A stretch of 64,000 nucleotides of DNA. Origin: Megalopta genalis (Eukaryota > Arthropoda > Insecta > Hymenoptera > Halictidae). A program made the translations under genes and the position numbers. Below the pieces are notes generated by a model. The model was given only the letters and a program-made list of their open reading frames with translations, did no database searches and was not told the DNA's origin. Each line of letters starts with the position of its first letter. Position 1 is the first letter of the stretch. The stretch spans positions 88,318 through 152,317 of the forward strand of contig NW_027476715.1 in assembly GCF_051020955.1 (NCBI RefSeq), read 5' to 3'. Below, one piece after another: positions 50,981 through 62,820 of this stretch.

Positions 50981-53890
50981 ATTTGAAGCTAAATCATGTG
51001 TCTTGCAAGAATTTGAACCTAAACCACGTGTATCGAATGAATTCGAAGCTAAATCATGTGTTTCGAATGAATTCGAAGGTAAATCATGTGTTTCGCATGA
51101 ATTCGAAGCTGAAGCATATGGTTTGCATTATTTTGAAGCTAAATCTCGTGTTTTGTATTAATTTGATGCTAAATCACGTGTTTCGCATTAATTCGAAGCT
51201 AAATCTTGTGATTCGAATGAATTCGAAGCTAAATCATGTGTTTCGCACGAATTCGAATCTGAATCATGTGCTTCGCATGAATTTGAAGCTCAGTCATGTC
51301 TTTCGCATGAATTTGAATCTAAGTCAAGTGTTTCGCATGAATTCGATGCTGAATCATGTGTTTCGCATGAATTCGAAGCTAAATCATGTGTTTCGAATGA
51401 ATTCGAAGATAAATCATGTGTTTCGCGTGAATTTCAAGCTGAATCATTTGTTTTGCATGAATTTGAAGCTAAATCACGTGTTTCGCGTTAATTTGAAGCT
51501 AAATCATGTGTCTCACATGAATATGAAGCTAAATCATGTGTCTCACATGAATATGAAGCTAATTCATGTGTTTCGAATGAATTCGAAGCTAAATCAGGTG
51601 ATTCGAATGAATTCGAAGCTAAATCATGTGATTTGAATGAATTCGAAGCTAAGTCACGTGTTTCGCATGAATTCGATGCTGAATCATGTGTTTCGCATGA
51701 ATTCGAAGCTAAATCATGTGTTTCGAATGAATTCGAAGCTAAATGAGGTGATTCGAATGAATCCGAAGCTAAATCATGTGATTTGAATGAATTCGAAGCT
51801 AAGTCACGTGTTTCGCATGAATTCGAAGCAGAATCATGTGTTTCGCATGAATTTGAAGCTAAATCAAGTGTTTTGCGTGAATTTGAAGCTGAATCAAGTG
51901 TTTCGCATGAATTCGAAACTAAATCATGTGATTCGAATGAATTCGAAGCTAAATCATGTGATTCGAATGAATTCGAAACTAAGTCATGTGATTCGAATGA
52001 ATTCGATGCTAAATCATGTGTTTCGAATGAATTCGAAGATAAATCGTGTGTTCAGCATGAATTCGAAGCTAAATCACGTGTTTCGCGTTAATTTGAAGCT
52101 AAATCTCGTGTCTCACAAGAGTATGAAGCTAATTCATGTGTTTCGAATGAATTCGAAGCTAAATCATGTGTTTCGCATGAATTCGAAGCTAAATCTTGTG
52201 ATTCGAATGAATTCGAAGCTAAATCATGTGTTTCGCACGAATTCGAATCTGAATCATGTGCTTCGCATGAATTTGAAGCTCAGTCATGTCTTTCGCATGA
52301 ATTTGAATCTAAGTCATGTGTTTCGCATGAATTCGATGCTGAATCATGTGTTTCGCATGAATTCGAAGCTAAATCATGTGTTTCGCACGAATTCGAATCT
52401 GAATCATGTGCTTCGCATGAATTTGAAGCTGAATCATGTGTTTTGCATGAATTTGAAGCTAAATCACGTGTTTCGCGTTAATTTGAAGCTAAATCATGTG
52501 TTTTGCATGAATTTGAAGCTGAATCAAGTGTTTCGCATGAATTCGAAGCTGAACCATGTGTGTCGCATGAATTTGAAGCTAAATCATGTGTTTTGCATTA
52601 TTTTGAAGCTAAATCACGTGTTTCGCAAGAATGTGAAGCTAATTCATGTGTTTCCTATGAATTCGAAGCTAAATCATGTGATTCGAATGAATTCGAAGCT
52701 GAATCATGTGTTTCGCATGAATATGAAGCTAAATCATGTGTCTCACAATAATTTGAAGCAAATTCGTGTGTTTCGAATGAATTCGAAGCTAAATCATGTG
52801 TTTCGCATGAATTCGAAGCTGAAGCATATGGTTTGCATTATTTTGAAGCTAAATCTCGTGTTTTGTAATAATTTGATGCTAAATCACGTGTTTCGCATTA
52901 ATTCGAAATTAAATCACGTGTTTCGCATTAATTTGAAGCTGAATCATGTGTTTTGCATGAATTTGAAGCTAAATCACGTGTTTCGCGTTAATTTGAAGCT
53001 AAATCATGTGCTTCGCATGGATTTGAAGCTAAATCATGTGTTCTGCATGAATTTGAAGCTGAGTCAAGTGTTTCGCATGAATTAGAAACTAAATCATGTG
53101 ATTCAAATGAATTCGAAGCTAAATCTTGTGAGTCGAATGAATTCGTAGCTAAATCATGTGTTTCGCACGAATTCGAATCTGAATCATGTACTTCGCATGA
53201 ATTTGAAGCTAAATCACGTGTTTCGCATGAATTTGAAGCTAAATCATGTGTCTTGCAAGAATTTGAACCTAAACCACGTGTATCGAATGAATTCGAAGCT
53301 AAATCATGTGTTTCGAATGAATTCGAAGGTAAATCATGTGTTTCGCATGAATTCGAAGCTGAAGCATATGGTTTGCATTATTTTGAAGCTAAATCTCGTG
53401 TTTTGTATTAATTTGATGCTAAATCACGTGTTTCGCATTAATTCGAAGCTAAATCTTGTGATTCGAATGAATTCGAAGCTAAATCATGTGTTTCGCACGA
53501 ATTCGAATCTGAATCATGTGCTTCGCATGAATTTGAAGCTCAGTCATGTCTTTCGCATGAATTTGAATCTAAGTCAAGTGTTTCGCATGAATTCGATGCT
53601 GAATCATGTGTTTCGCATGAATTCGAAGCTAAATCATGTGTTTCGAATGAATTCGAAGATAAATCATGTGTTTCGCGTGAATTTCAAGCTGAATCATTTG
53701 TTTTGCATGAATTTGAAGCTAAATCACGTGTTTCGCGTTAATTTGAAGCTAAATCATGTGTCTCACATGAATATGAAGCTAAATCATGTGTCTCACATGA
53801 ATATGAAGCTAATTCATGTGTTTCGAATGAATTCGAAGCTAAATCAGGTGATTCGAATGAATTCGAAGCTAAATCATGTGATTTGAATGA
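50100..53890. repeat. 2250-bp (75-monomer) repeat overlapping the 1860-bp array
   Basis: Markers at 50253, 50908 and 51001 recur at 52503, 53158 and 53251, all offset by 2250 bp. A further 2430-bp offset links 51787-52160 with 54217-54590. Both offsets are multiples of 30. These overlapping periods show repeated unequal exchange with different crossover points. Confidence 0.8.
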
Positions 53891-56100
53891 ATTCGAAGCT
53901 AAGTCACGTGTTTCGCATGAATTCGAAGCTAAATCATGTGATTCGAATGAATTCGAAGCTAAATCATGTGTTTCGCACGAATTCGAATCTGAATCATGTG
54001 CTTCGCATGAATTTGAAGCTGAATCATGTGTTTTGCATGAATTTGAAGCTAAATCACGTGTTTCGCGTTAATTTGAATCTAAATCATGTGTTTCGCATGA
54101 ATTCGATGCTGAATCATGTGTTTCGCATGAATTCGAAGCTAAATCATGTGTTTCGAATGAATTCGAAGCTAAATGAGGTGATTCGAATGAATCCGAAGCT
54201 AAATCATGTGATTTGAATGAATTCGAAGCTAAGTCACGTGTTTCGCATGAATTCGAAGCAGAATCATGTGTTTCGCATGAATTTGAAGCTAAATCAAGTG
54301 TTTTGCGTGAATTTGAAGCTGAATCAAGTGTTTCGCATGAATTCGAAACTAAATCATGTGATTCGAATGAATTCGAAGCTAAATCATGTGATTCGAATGA
54401 ATTCGAAACTAAGTCATGTGATTCGAATGAATTCGATGCTAAATCATGTGTTTCGAATGAATTCGAAGATAAATCGTGTGTTCAGCATGAATTCGAAGCT
54501 AAATCACGTGTTTCGCGTTAATTTGAAGCTAAATCTCGTGTCTCACAAGAGTATGAAGCTAATTCATGTGTTTCGAATGAATTCGAAGCTAAATCATGTG
54601 TTTCGCATGAATTCGAAGCTGAACCATGTGTGTCGCATGAATTTGAAGCTAAATCATGTGTTTTGCATTATTTTGAAGCTAAATCACGTGTTTCGCAAGA
54701 ATGTGAAGCTAATTCATGTGTTTCCTATGAATTCGAAGCTAAATCATGTGATTCGAATGAATTCGAAGCTGAATCATGTTTTTCGCATGAATATGAAGCT
54801 AAATCATGTGTCTCACAATAATTTGAAGCAAATTCATGTGTTTCGAATGAATTCGAAGCTAAATCATGTGTTTCGCATGAATTCGAAGCTGAAGCATATG
54901 GTTTGTATTATTTTGAAGCTAAATCTCGCGTTTTGTATTAATTTGATGCTAAATCACGTGTTTCGCATTAATTCGAAATTAAATCACGTGTTTCGCATTA
55001 ATTTGAAGCTGAATCATGTGTTTTGCATGAATTTGAAGCTAAATCACGTGTTTCGCGTTAATTTGAAGCTAAATCATGTGTTTCGCATGAATTTGAAGCT
55101 AAATCATGTGTTCTGCATGAATTTGAAGCTGAGTCAAGTGTTTCGCATGAATTAGAAACTAAATCATGTGATTCAAATGAATTCGAAGCTAAATCTTGTG
55201 AGTCGAATGAATTCGTAGCTAAATCATGTGTTTCGCACGAATTCGAATCTGAATCATGTGCTTCGCATGAATTTGAAGCTAAATCACGTGTTTCGCATGA
55301 ATTTGAAGCTAAATCATGTGTCTTGCAAGAATTTGAACCTAAACCACGTGTATCGAATGAATTCGAAGCTAAATCATGTGTTTCGAATGAATTCGAAGGT
55401 AAATCATGTGTTTCGCATGAATTCGAAGCTGAAGCATATGGTTTGCATTATTTTGAAGCTAAATCTCGTGTTTTGTATTAATTTGATGCTAAATCACGTG
55501 TTTCGCATTAATTCGAAGCTAAATCTTGTGATTCGAATGAATTCGAAGCTAAATCATGTGTTTCGCACGAATTCGAATCTGAATCATGTGCTTCGCATGA
55601 ATTTGAAGCTCAGTCATGTCTTTCGCATGAATTTGAATCTAAGTCATGTGTTTCGCATGAATTCGATGCTGAATCATGTGTTTCGCATGAATTCGAAGCT
55701 AAATCATGTGTTTCGCACGAATTCGAATCTGAATCATGTGCTTCGCATGAATTTGAAGCTGAATCATGTGTTTTGCATGAATTTGAAGCTAAATCACGTG
55801 TTTCGCGTTAATTTGAAGCTAAATCATGTGTTTTGCATGAATTTGAAGCTGAATCAAGTGTTTCGCATGAATTCGAAGCTGAACCATGTGTGTCGCATGA
55901 ATTTGAAGCTAAATCATGTGTTTTGCATTATTTTGAAGCTAAATCACGTGTTTCGCAAGAATGTGAAGCTAATTCATGTGTTTCCTATGAATTCGAAGCT
56001 AAATCATGTGATTCGAAAGAATTCGAAGCTGAATCATGTGTTTCGCATGAATATGAAGCTAAATCATGTGTCTCACAATAATTTGAAGCAAATTCATGTG

Positions 56101-56131
56101 TTTCGAATGAATTCGAAGCCAAAACCTTGTG
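56101..56131. repeat. 31-bp monomer, the only register break seen in family B
   Basis: This monomer reads GAATTCGAAGCC then AAAACCTTGTG where the normal form is GAATTCGAAGC then TAAATCATGTG, so one base has been added along with substitutions. Every later monomer is shifted by one base relative to the upstream register, and long-range offsets spanning this point are multiples of 30 plus one (for example 55833 to 59404). Confidence 0.9.
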
Positions 56132-59100
56132 TTTCGCATGAATTCGAAGCTGAAGCATATGGTTTGCATTATTTTGAAGCTAAATCTCGTGTTTTGTATT
56201 AATTTGATGCTAAATCACGTGTTTCGCATTAATTCGAAATTAAATCACGTGTTTCGCATTAATTTGAAGCTGAATCATGTGTTTTGCATGAATTTGAAGC
56301 TAAATCACGTGTTTCGCGTTAATTTGAAGCTAAATCATGTGCTTCGCATGGATTTGAAGCTAAATCATGTGTTCTGCATGAATTTGAAGCTGAGTCAAGT
56401 GTTTCGCATGAATTAGAAACTAAATCGTGTGATTCAAATGAATTCGAAGCTAAATCTTGTGAGTCGAATGAATTCGTAGCTAAATCATGTGTTTCGCACG
56501 AATTCGAATCTGAATCAAGTACTTCGCATGAATTTGAAGCTAAATCACGTGTTTCGCATGAATTTGAAGCTAAATCATGTGTCTTGCAAGAATTTGAACC
56601 TAAACCACGTGTATCGAATGAATTCGAAGCTAAATCATGTGTTTCGAATGAATTCGAAGGTAAATCATGTGTTTCGCATGAATTCGAAGCTGAATCATGT
56701 GCTTCGCATGAATTTGAAGCTCAGTCATGTCTTTCGCATGAATTTGAATCTAAGTCATGTGTTTCGCATGAATTCGATGCTGAATCATGTGTTTCGCATG
56801 AAATCGAAGCTAAATCATGTGTTTCGAATGAATTCGAAGATAAATCATGTGTTTCGCGCGAATTTGAAGCTGAATCATTTGTTTTGCATGAATTTGAAGC
56901 TAAATCACGTGTTTCGCGTTAATTTGAAGCTAAATCATGTGTCTCACATGAATATGAAGCTAAATCATGTGTCTCACATGAATATGAAGCTAATTCATGT
57001 GTTTCGAATGAATTCGAAGCTAAATCAGGTGATTCGAATGAATTCGAAGCTAAATCATGTGATTTGAATGAATTCGAAGCTAAGTCACGTGTTTCGCATG
57101 AATTCGAAGCTAAATCATGTGATTCGAATGAATTCGAAGCTAAATCATGTGTTTCGCACGAATTCGAATCTGAATCATGTGCTTCGCATGAATTTGAAGC
57201 TGAATCATGTGTTTTGCATGAATTTGAAGCTAAATCACGTGTTTCGCGTTAATTTGAAGCTAAATCATGTGTTTCGCATGAATTCGATGCTGAATCATGT
57301 GTTTCGCATGAATTCGAAGCTAAATCATGTGTTTCGAATGAATTCGAAGCTAAATGAGGTGATTCGAATGAATCCGAAGCTAAATCATGTGATTTGAATG
57401 AATTCGAAGCTAAGTCACGTGTTTCGCATGAATTCGAAGCAGAATCATGTGTTTCGCATGAATTTGAAGCTAAATCAAGTGTTTTGCGTGAATTTGAAGC
57501 TGAATCAAGTGTTTCGCATGAATTCGAAACTAAATCATGTGATTCGAATGAATTCGAAGCTAAATCATGTGATTCGAATGAATTCGAAACTAAGTCATGT
57601 GATTCGAATGAATTCGATGCTAAATCATGTGTTTCGAATGAATTCGAAGCTAAATCGTGTGTTCAGCATGAATTCGAAGCTAAATCACGTGTTTCGCGTT
57701 AATTTGAAGCTAAATCTCGTGTCTCACAAGAGTATGAAGCTAATTCATGTGTTTCGAATGAATTCGAAGCTAAATGAAGTGGTTCGAATGAATTCGAAGC
57801 TAAATCATGTGATTCGAATGAATACGAAGCTAAATCTTGTGAGTCGAATGAATTCGTAGCTAAATCATGTGTTTCGCACGAATTCGAATCTGAATCATGT
57901 ACTTCGCATGAATTTGAAGCTAAATCACGTGTTTCGCATGAATTTGAAGCTAAATCATGTGTCTTGCAAGAATTTGAACCTAAACCACGTGTATCGAATG
58001 AATTCGAAGCTAAATCATGTGTTTCGAATGAATTCGAAGGTAAATCATGTGTTTCGCATGAATTCGAAGCTAAATCTTGTGATTCGAATGAAGTCGAAGC
58101 TAAATCATGTGTATCGCACGAATTCGAAGCTGAATCATGTGCTCCGCATGAATTTAAAGCTAAATCACGTGTTTCGCATGAATTTCAATGTAAATCACGT
58201 GTTTCGCAAGAATTTGAACCTAATTCATGTGTTTCGAATGAAATCGATGCTATATCATGTGATTCGAATGAATTCGAAGCTAAATCATGTGTTTCGCACG
58301 AATTCGAATCTGAATCATGTGCTTCGCATGAATTTGAAGCTGAATCACGTGTTTCGCGTTAATTTGAAGCTAAATCATGTGTCTCACAATAATTTGTAGC
58401 AAATTCATGTGTTTCGAAAGAATTCGAAGCTAAATCATGTGTTTCGCATGAATTCGAAGCTGAAGCATATGGTTTGCATTATTTTGAAGCTAAATCTCGC
58501 GTTTTGTATTAATTTGATGCTAAATCACGTGTTTCGCATTGATTCGAAATTAAATCACGTGTTTCGCATTAATTTGAAGCTGAATCATGTGTTTTGCATG
58601 AATTTGAAGCTAAATCACGTGTTTCGCGTTAATTTGAAGCTAAATCATGTCTTTCGCATGAATTTGAAGCTAAATCATGTGTTCTGCATGAATTTGAAGC
58701 TGGGTCAAGTGTTTCGCATGAATTAGAAACTAAATCATGTGATTCAAATGAATTCGAAGCTAAATCTTGTGAGTCGAATGAATTCGTAGCTAAATCATGT
58801 GTTTCGCACGAATTCGAATCTGAATCATGTGCTTCGCATGAATTTGAAGCTAAATCACGTGTTTCGCATGAATTTGAAGCTAAATCATGTGTCTTGCAAG
58901 AATTTGACCCTAAACCACGTGTATCGAATGAATTCGAAGCTAAATCATGTGTTTCGAATGAATTCGAAGGTAAATCATGTGTTTCGCATGAATTCGAAGC
59001 TGAAGCATATGGTTTGCATTATTTTGAAGCTAAATCTCGTGTTTTGTATTAATTTGATGCTAAATCACGTGTTTCGCATTAATTCGAAGCTAAATCTTGT

Positions 59101-60780
59101 GATTCGAATGAATTCGAAGCTAAATCATGTGTTTCGCACGAATTCGAATCTGAATCATGTGCTTCGCATGAATTTGAAGCTCAGTCATGTCTTTCGCATG
59201 AATTTGAATCTAAGTCATGTGTTTCGCATGAATTCGATGCTGAATCATGTGTTTCGCATGAATTCGAAGCTAAATCATGTGTTTCGCACGAATTCGAATC
59301 TGAATCATGTGCTTCGCATGAATTTGAAGCTGAATCATGTGTTTTGCATGAATTTGAAGCTAAATCACGTGTTTCGCGTTAATTTGAAGCTAAATCATGT
59401 GTTTTGCATGAATTTGAAGCTGAATCAAGTGTTTCGCATGAATTCGAAGCTGAACCATGTGTGTCGCATGAATTTGAAGCTAAATCATGTGTTTTGCATT
59501 ATTTTGAAGCTAAATCACGTGTTTCGCAAGAATGTGAAGCTAATTCATGTGTTTCCTATGAATTCGAAGCTAAATCATGTGATTCGAATGAATTCGAAGC
59601 TGAATCATGTGTTTCGCATGAATATGAAGCTAAATCATGAGTCTCACAATAATTTGAAGCAAATTCATGTGTTTCGAATGAATTCGAAGCTAAATCATGT
59701 GTTTCGCATGAATTCGAAGCTGAAGCATATGGTTTGCATTATTTTGAAGCTAAATCTCGTGTTTTGTATTAATTTGATGCTAAATCACGTGTTTCGCATT
59801 AATTCGAAATTAAATCACGTGTTTCGCATTAATTTGAAGCTGAATCATGTGTTTTGCATGAATTTGAAGCTAAATCACGTGTTTCGCGTTAATTTGAAGC
59901 TAAATCATGTGTTTCGCATGAATTCGATGCTGAATCATGTGTTTCGCATGAATTCGAAGCTAAATCATGTGTTTCGAATGAATTCGAAGCTAAATGAGGT
60001 GATTGGAATGAATCCGAAGCTAAATCATGTGATTTGAATGAATTCGAAGCTAAGTCACGTGTTTCGCATGAATTCGAAGCAGAATCATGTGTTTCGCATG
60101 AATTTGAAGCTAAATCAAGTGTTTTGCGTGAATTTGAAGCTAAATCATGTGTTCTGCATGAATTTGAAGGTGAACCATGTGTGTCGCATGAATTTGAAGC
60201 TAAATCATGTGTTTTGCATTATTTTGAAGCTAAATCACGTGTTTCGCAAGAATGTGAAGCTAATTCATGTGTTTCCTATGAATTCGAAGCTAAATCATGT
60301 GATTCGAATGAATTCGAAGCTGAATCATGTGTTTCGCATGAATATGAAGCTAAATCATGTGTCTCACAATAATTTGAAGCAAATTCATGTGTTTCGAAAG
60401 AATTTGAAGCTAAATCATGTGTTTCGCATGAATTCGAAGCTGAAGCATATGGTTTGCATTATTTTGAAGCTAAATCTCGCGTTTTGTATTAATTTGATGC
60501 TAAATCACGTGTTTCGCATTGATTCGAAATTAAATCACGTGTTTCGCATTAATTTGAAGCTGAATCATGTGTTTTGCATGAATTTGAAGCTAAATCACGT
60601 GTTTCGCGTTAATTTGAAGCTAAATCATGTCTTTCGCATGAATTTGAAGCTAAATCATGTGTTCTGCATGAATTTGAAGCTGAGTCAAGTGTTTCGCATG
60701 AATTAGAAACTAAATCATGTGATTCAAATGAATTCGAAGCTAAATCTTGTGAGTCGAATGAATTCGTAGCTAAATCATGT

Positions 60781-61500
60781 GTTTCGCACGAATTCGAATC
60801 TGAATCATGTGCTTCGCATGAATTTGAAGCTCAGTCATGTCTTTCGTATGAATTTGAATCTAAGTCATGTGTTTCGCATGAATTCGATGCTGAATCATGT
60901 GTTTCGCATGAATTCGAAGCTAAATCATGTGTTTCGCACGAATTCGAATCTGAATCATGTGCTTCGCATGAATTTGAAGCTGAATCATGTGTTTTGCATG
61001 AATTTGAAGCTAAATCACGTGTTTCGCGTTAATTTGAAGCTAAATTATGTGTTTTGCATGAATTTGAAGCTGAATCAAGTGTTTCGCATGAATTCGAAGC
61101 TGAACCATGTGTGTCGCATTAATTCGAAGCTAAATCTTGTGAATCGAATGATTTCGAAGCTAAATCATGTGTTTCGCACGAATTCGAATCTGAATCATGT
61201 GCTTCGCATGAATTTGAAGCTCAGTCATGTCTTTCGTATGAATTTGAATCTAAGTCATGTGTTTCGCATGAATTCGATGCTGAATCATGTGTTTCGCATG
61301 AATTCGAAGCTAAATCATGTGTTTCGCACGAATTCGAATCTGAATCATGTGCTTCGCATGAATTTGAAGCTGAATCATGTGTTTTGCATGAATTTGAAGC
61401 TAAATCACGTGTTTCGCGTTAATTTGAAGCTAAATTATGTGTTTTGCATGAATTTGAAGCTGAATCAAGTGTTTCGCATGAATTCGAAGCTGAACCATGT
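60781..61500. repeat. 390-bp (13-monomer) tandem duplication
   Basis: Rare variants CTTTCGTATGAATTTG (60841 and 61231) and AAATTATGTGTTTTG (about 61042 and 61432) recur at 390 bp. The match runs from about 60781-61110 to 61171-61500. Confidence 0.85.
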
Positions 61501-61910
61501 GTGTCGCATGAATTTGAAGCTAAATCATGTGTTTTGCATTATTTTGAAGCTAAATCACGTGTTTCGCAAGAATGTGAAGCTAATTCATGTGTTTCCTATG
61601 AATCCGAAGCTAAATCATGTGATTTGAATGAATTCGAAGCTAAGTCACGTGTTTCGCATGAATTCGAAGCAGAATCATGTGTTTCGCATGAATTTGAAGC
61701 TAAATCAAGTGTTTTGCGTGAATTTGAAGCTGAATCAAGTGTTTCGCATGAATTCGAAACTAAATCATGTGATTCGAATGAATTCGAAGCTAAATCATGT
61801 GATTCGAATGAATTCGAAACTAAGTCATGTGATTCGAATGAATTCGATGCTAAATCATGTGTTTCGAATGAATTCGAAGCTAAATCGTGTGTTCAGCATG
61901 AATTCGAAGC

Positions 61911-62820
61911 TAAATCACGTGTTTCGCGTTAATTTGAAGCTAAATCATGTGTTTTGCATGAATTTGAAGCTTAATCAAGTGTTTCGCATGAATTCGAAGC
62001 TAAACCATGTGTGTCGCATGAATTTGAAGCTAAATCATGTGTTAAGCATTATTTTGAAGCTAAATCACGTGTTTCGCAAGAATGTGAAGCTAATTCATGT
62101 GTTTCCTATGAATTCGAAGCTAAATCATGTGATTCGAATGAATTCGAAGCTGAATCATGTGTTTCGCACGAATTCGAATCTGAATCATGTGCTTCGCATG
62201 AATTTGAAGCTGAATCATGTGTTTTGCATGAATTTGAAGCTAAATCACGTGTTTCGCGTTAATTTGAAGCTAAATCATGTGTTTTGCATGAATTTGAAGC
62301 TTAATCAAGTGTTTCGCATGAATTCGAAGCTAAACCATGTGTGTCGCATGAATTTGAAGCTAAATCATGTGTTAAGCATTATTTTGAAGCTAAATCACGT
62401 GTTTCGCAAGAATGTGAAGCTAATTCATGTGTTTCCTATGAATTCGAAGCTAAATCATGTGATTCGAATGAATTCGAAGCTAAATCATGTGTTTCGCACG
62501 AATTCGAATCTGAATCATGTGCTTCGCATGAATTTGAAGCTGAATCATGTGTTTTGCATGAATTTGAAGCTAAATCACGTGTTTCGCGTTAATTTGAAGC
62601 TAAATCATGTGTTTTTCATGAATTTGAAGCTTAATCAAGTGTTTCGCATGAATTCGAAGCTAAACCATGTGTGTCGCATGAATTTGAAGCTAAATCATGT
62701 GTTAAGCATTATTTTGAAGCTAAATCACGTGTTTCGCAAGAATGTGAAGCTAATTCATGTGTTTCCTATGAATTCGAAGCTAAATCATGTGATTCGAATG
62801 AATTCGAAGCTGAATCATGT
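61911..62820. repeat. 330-bp (11-monomer) unit, about 2.75 tandem copies
   Basis: The variant GTGTTAAGCATTATTTTG near 62040, 62370 and 62700, and the GAAGCTTAATCAAGTG variant near 61969, 62299 and 62629, recur at exactly 330 bp. The copies appear nearly identical, so this is among the most recent local amplifications in family B. Confidence 0.88.
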
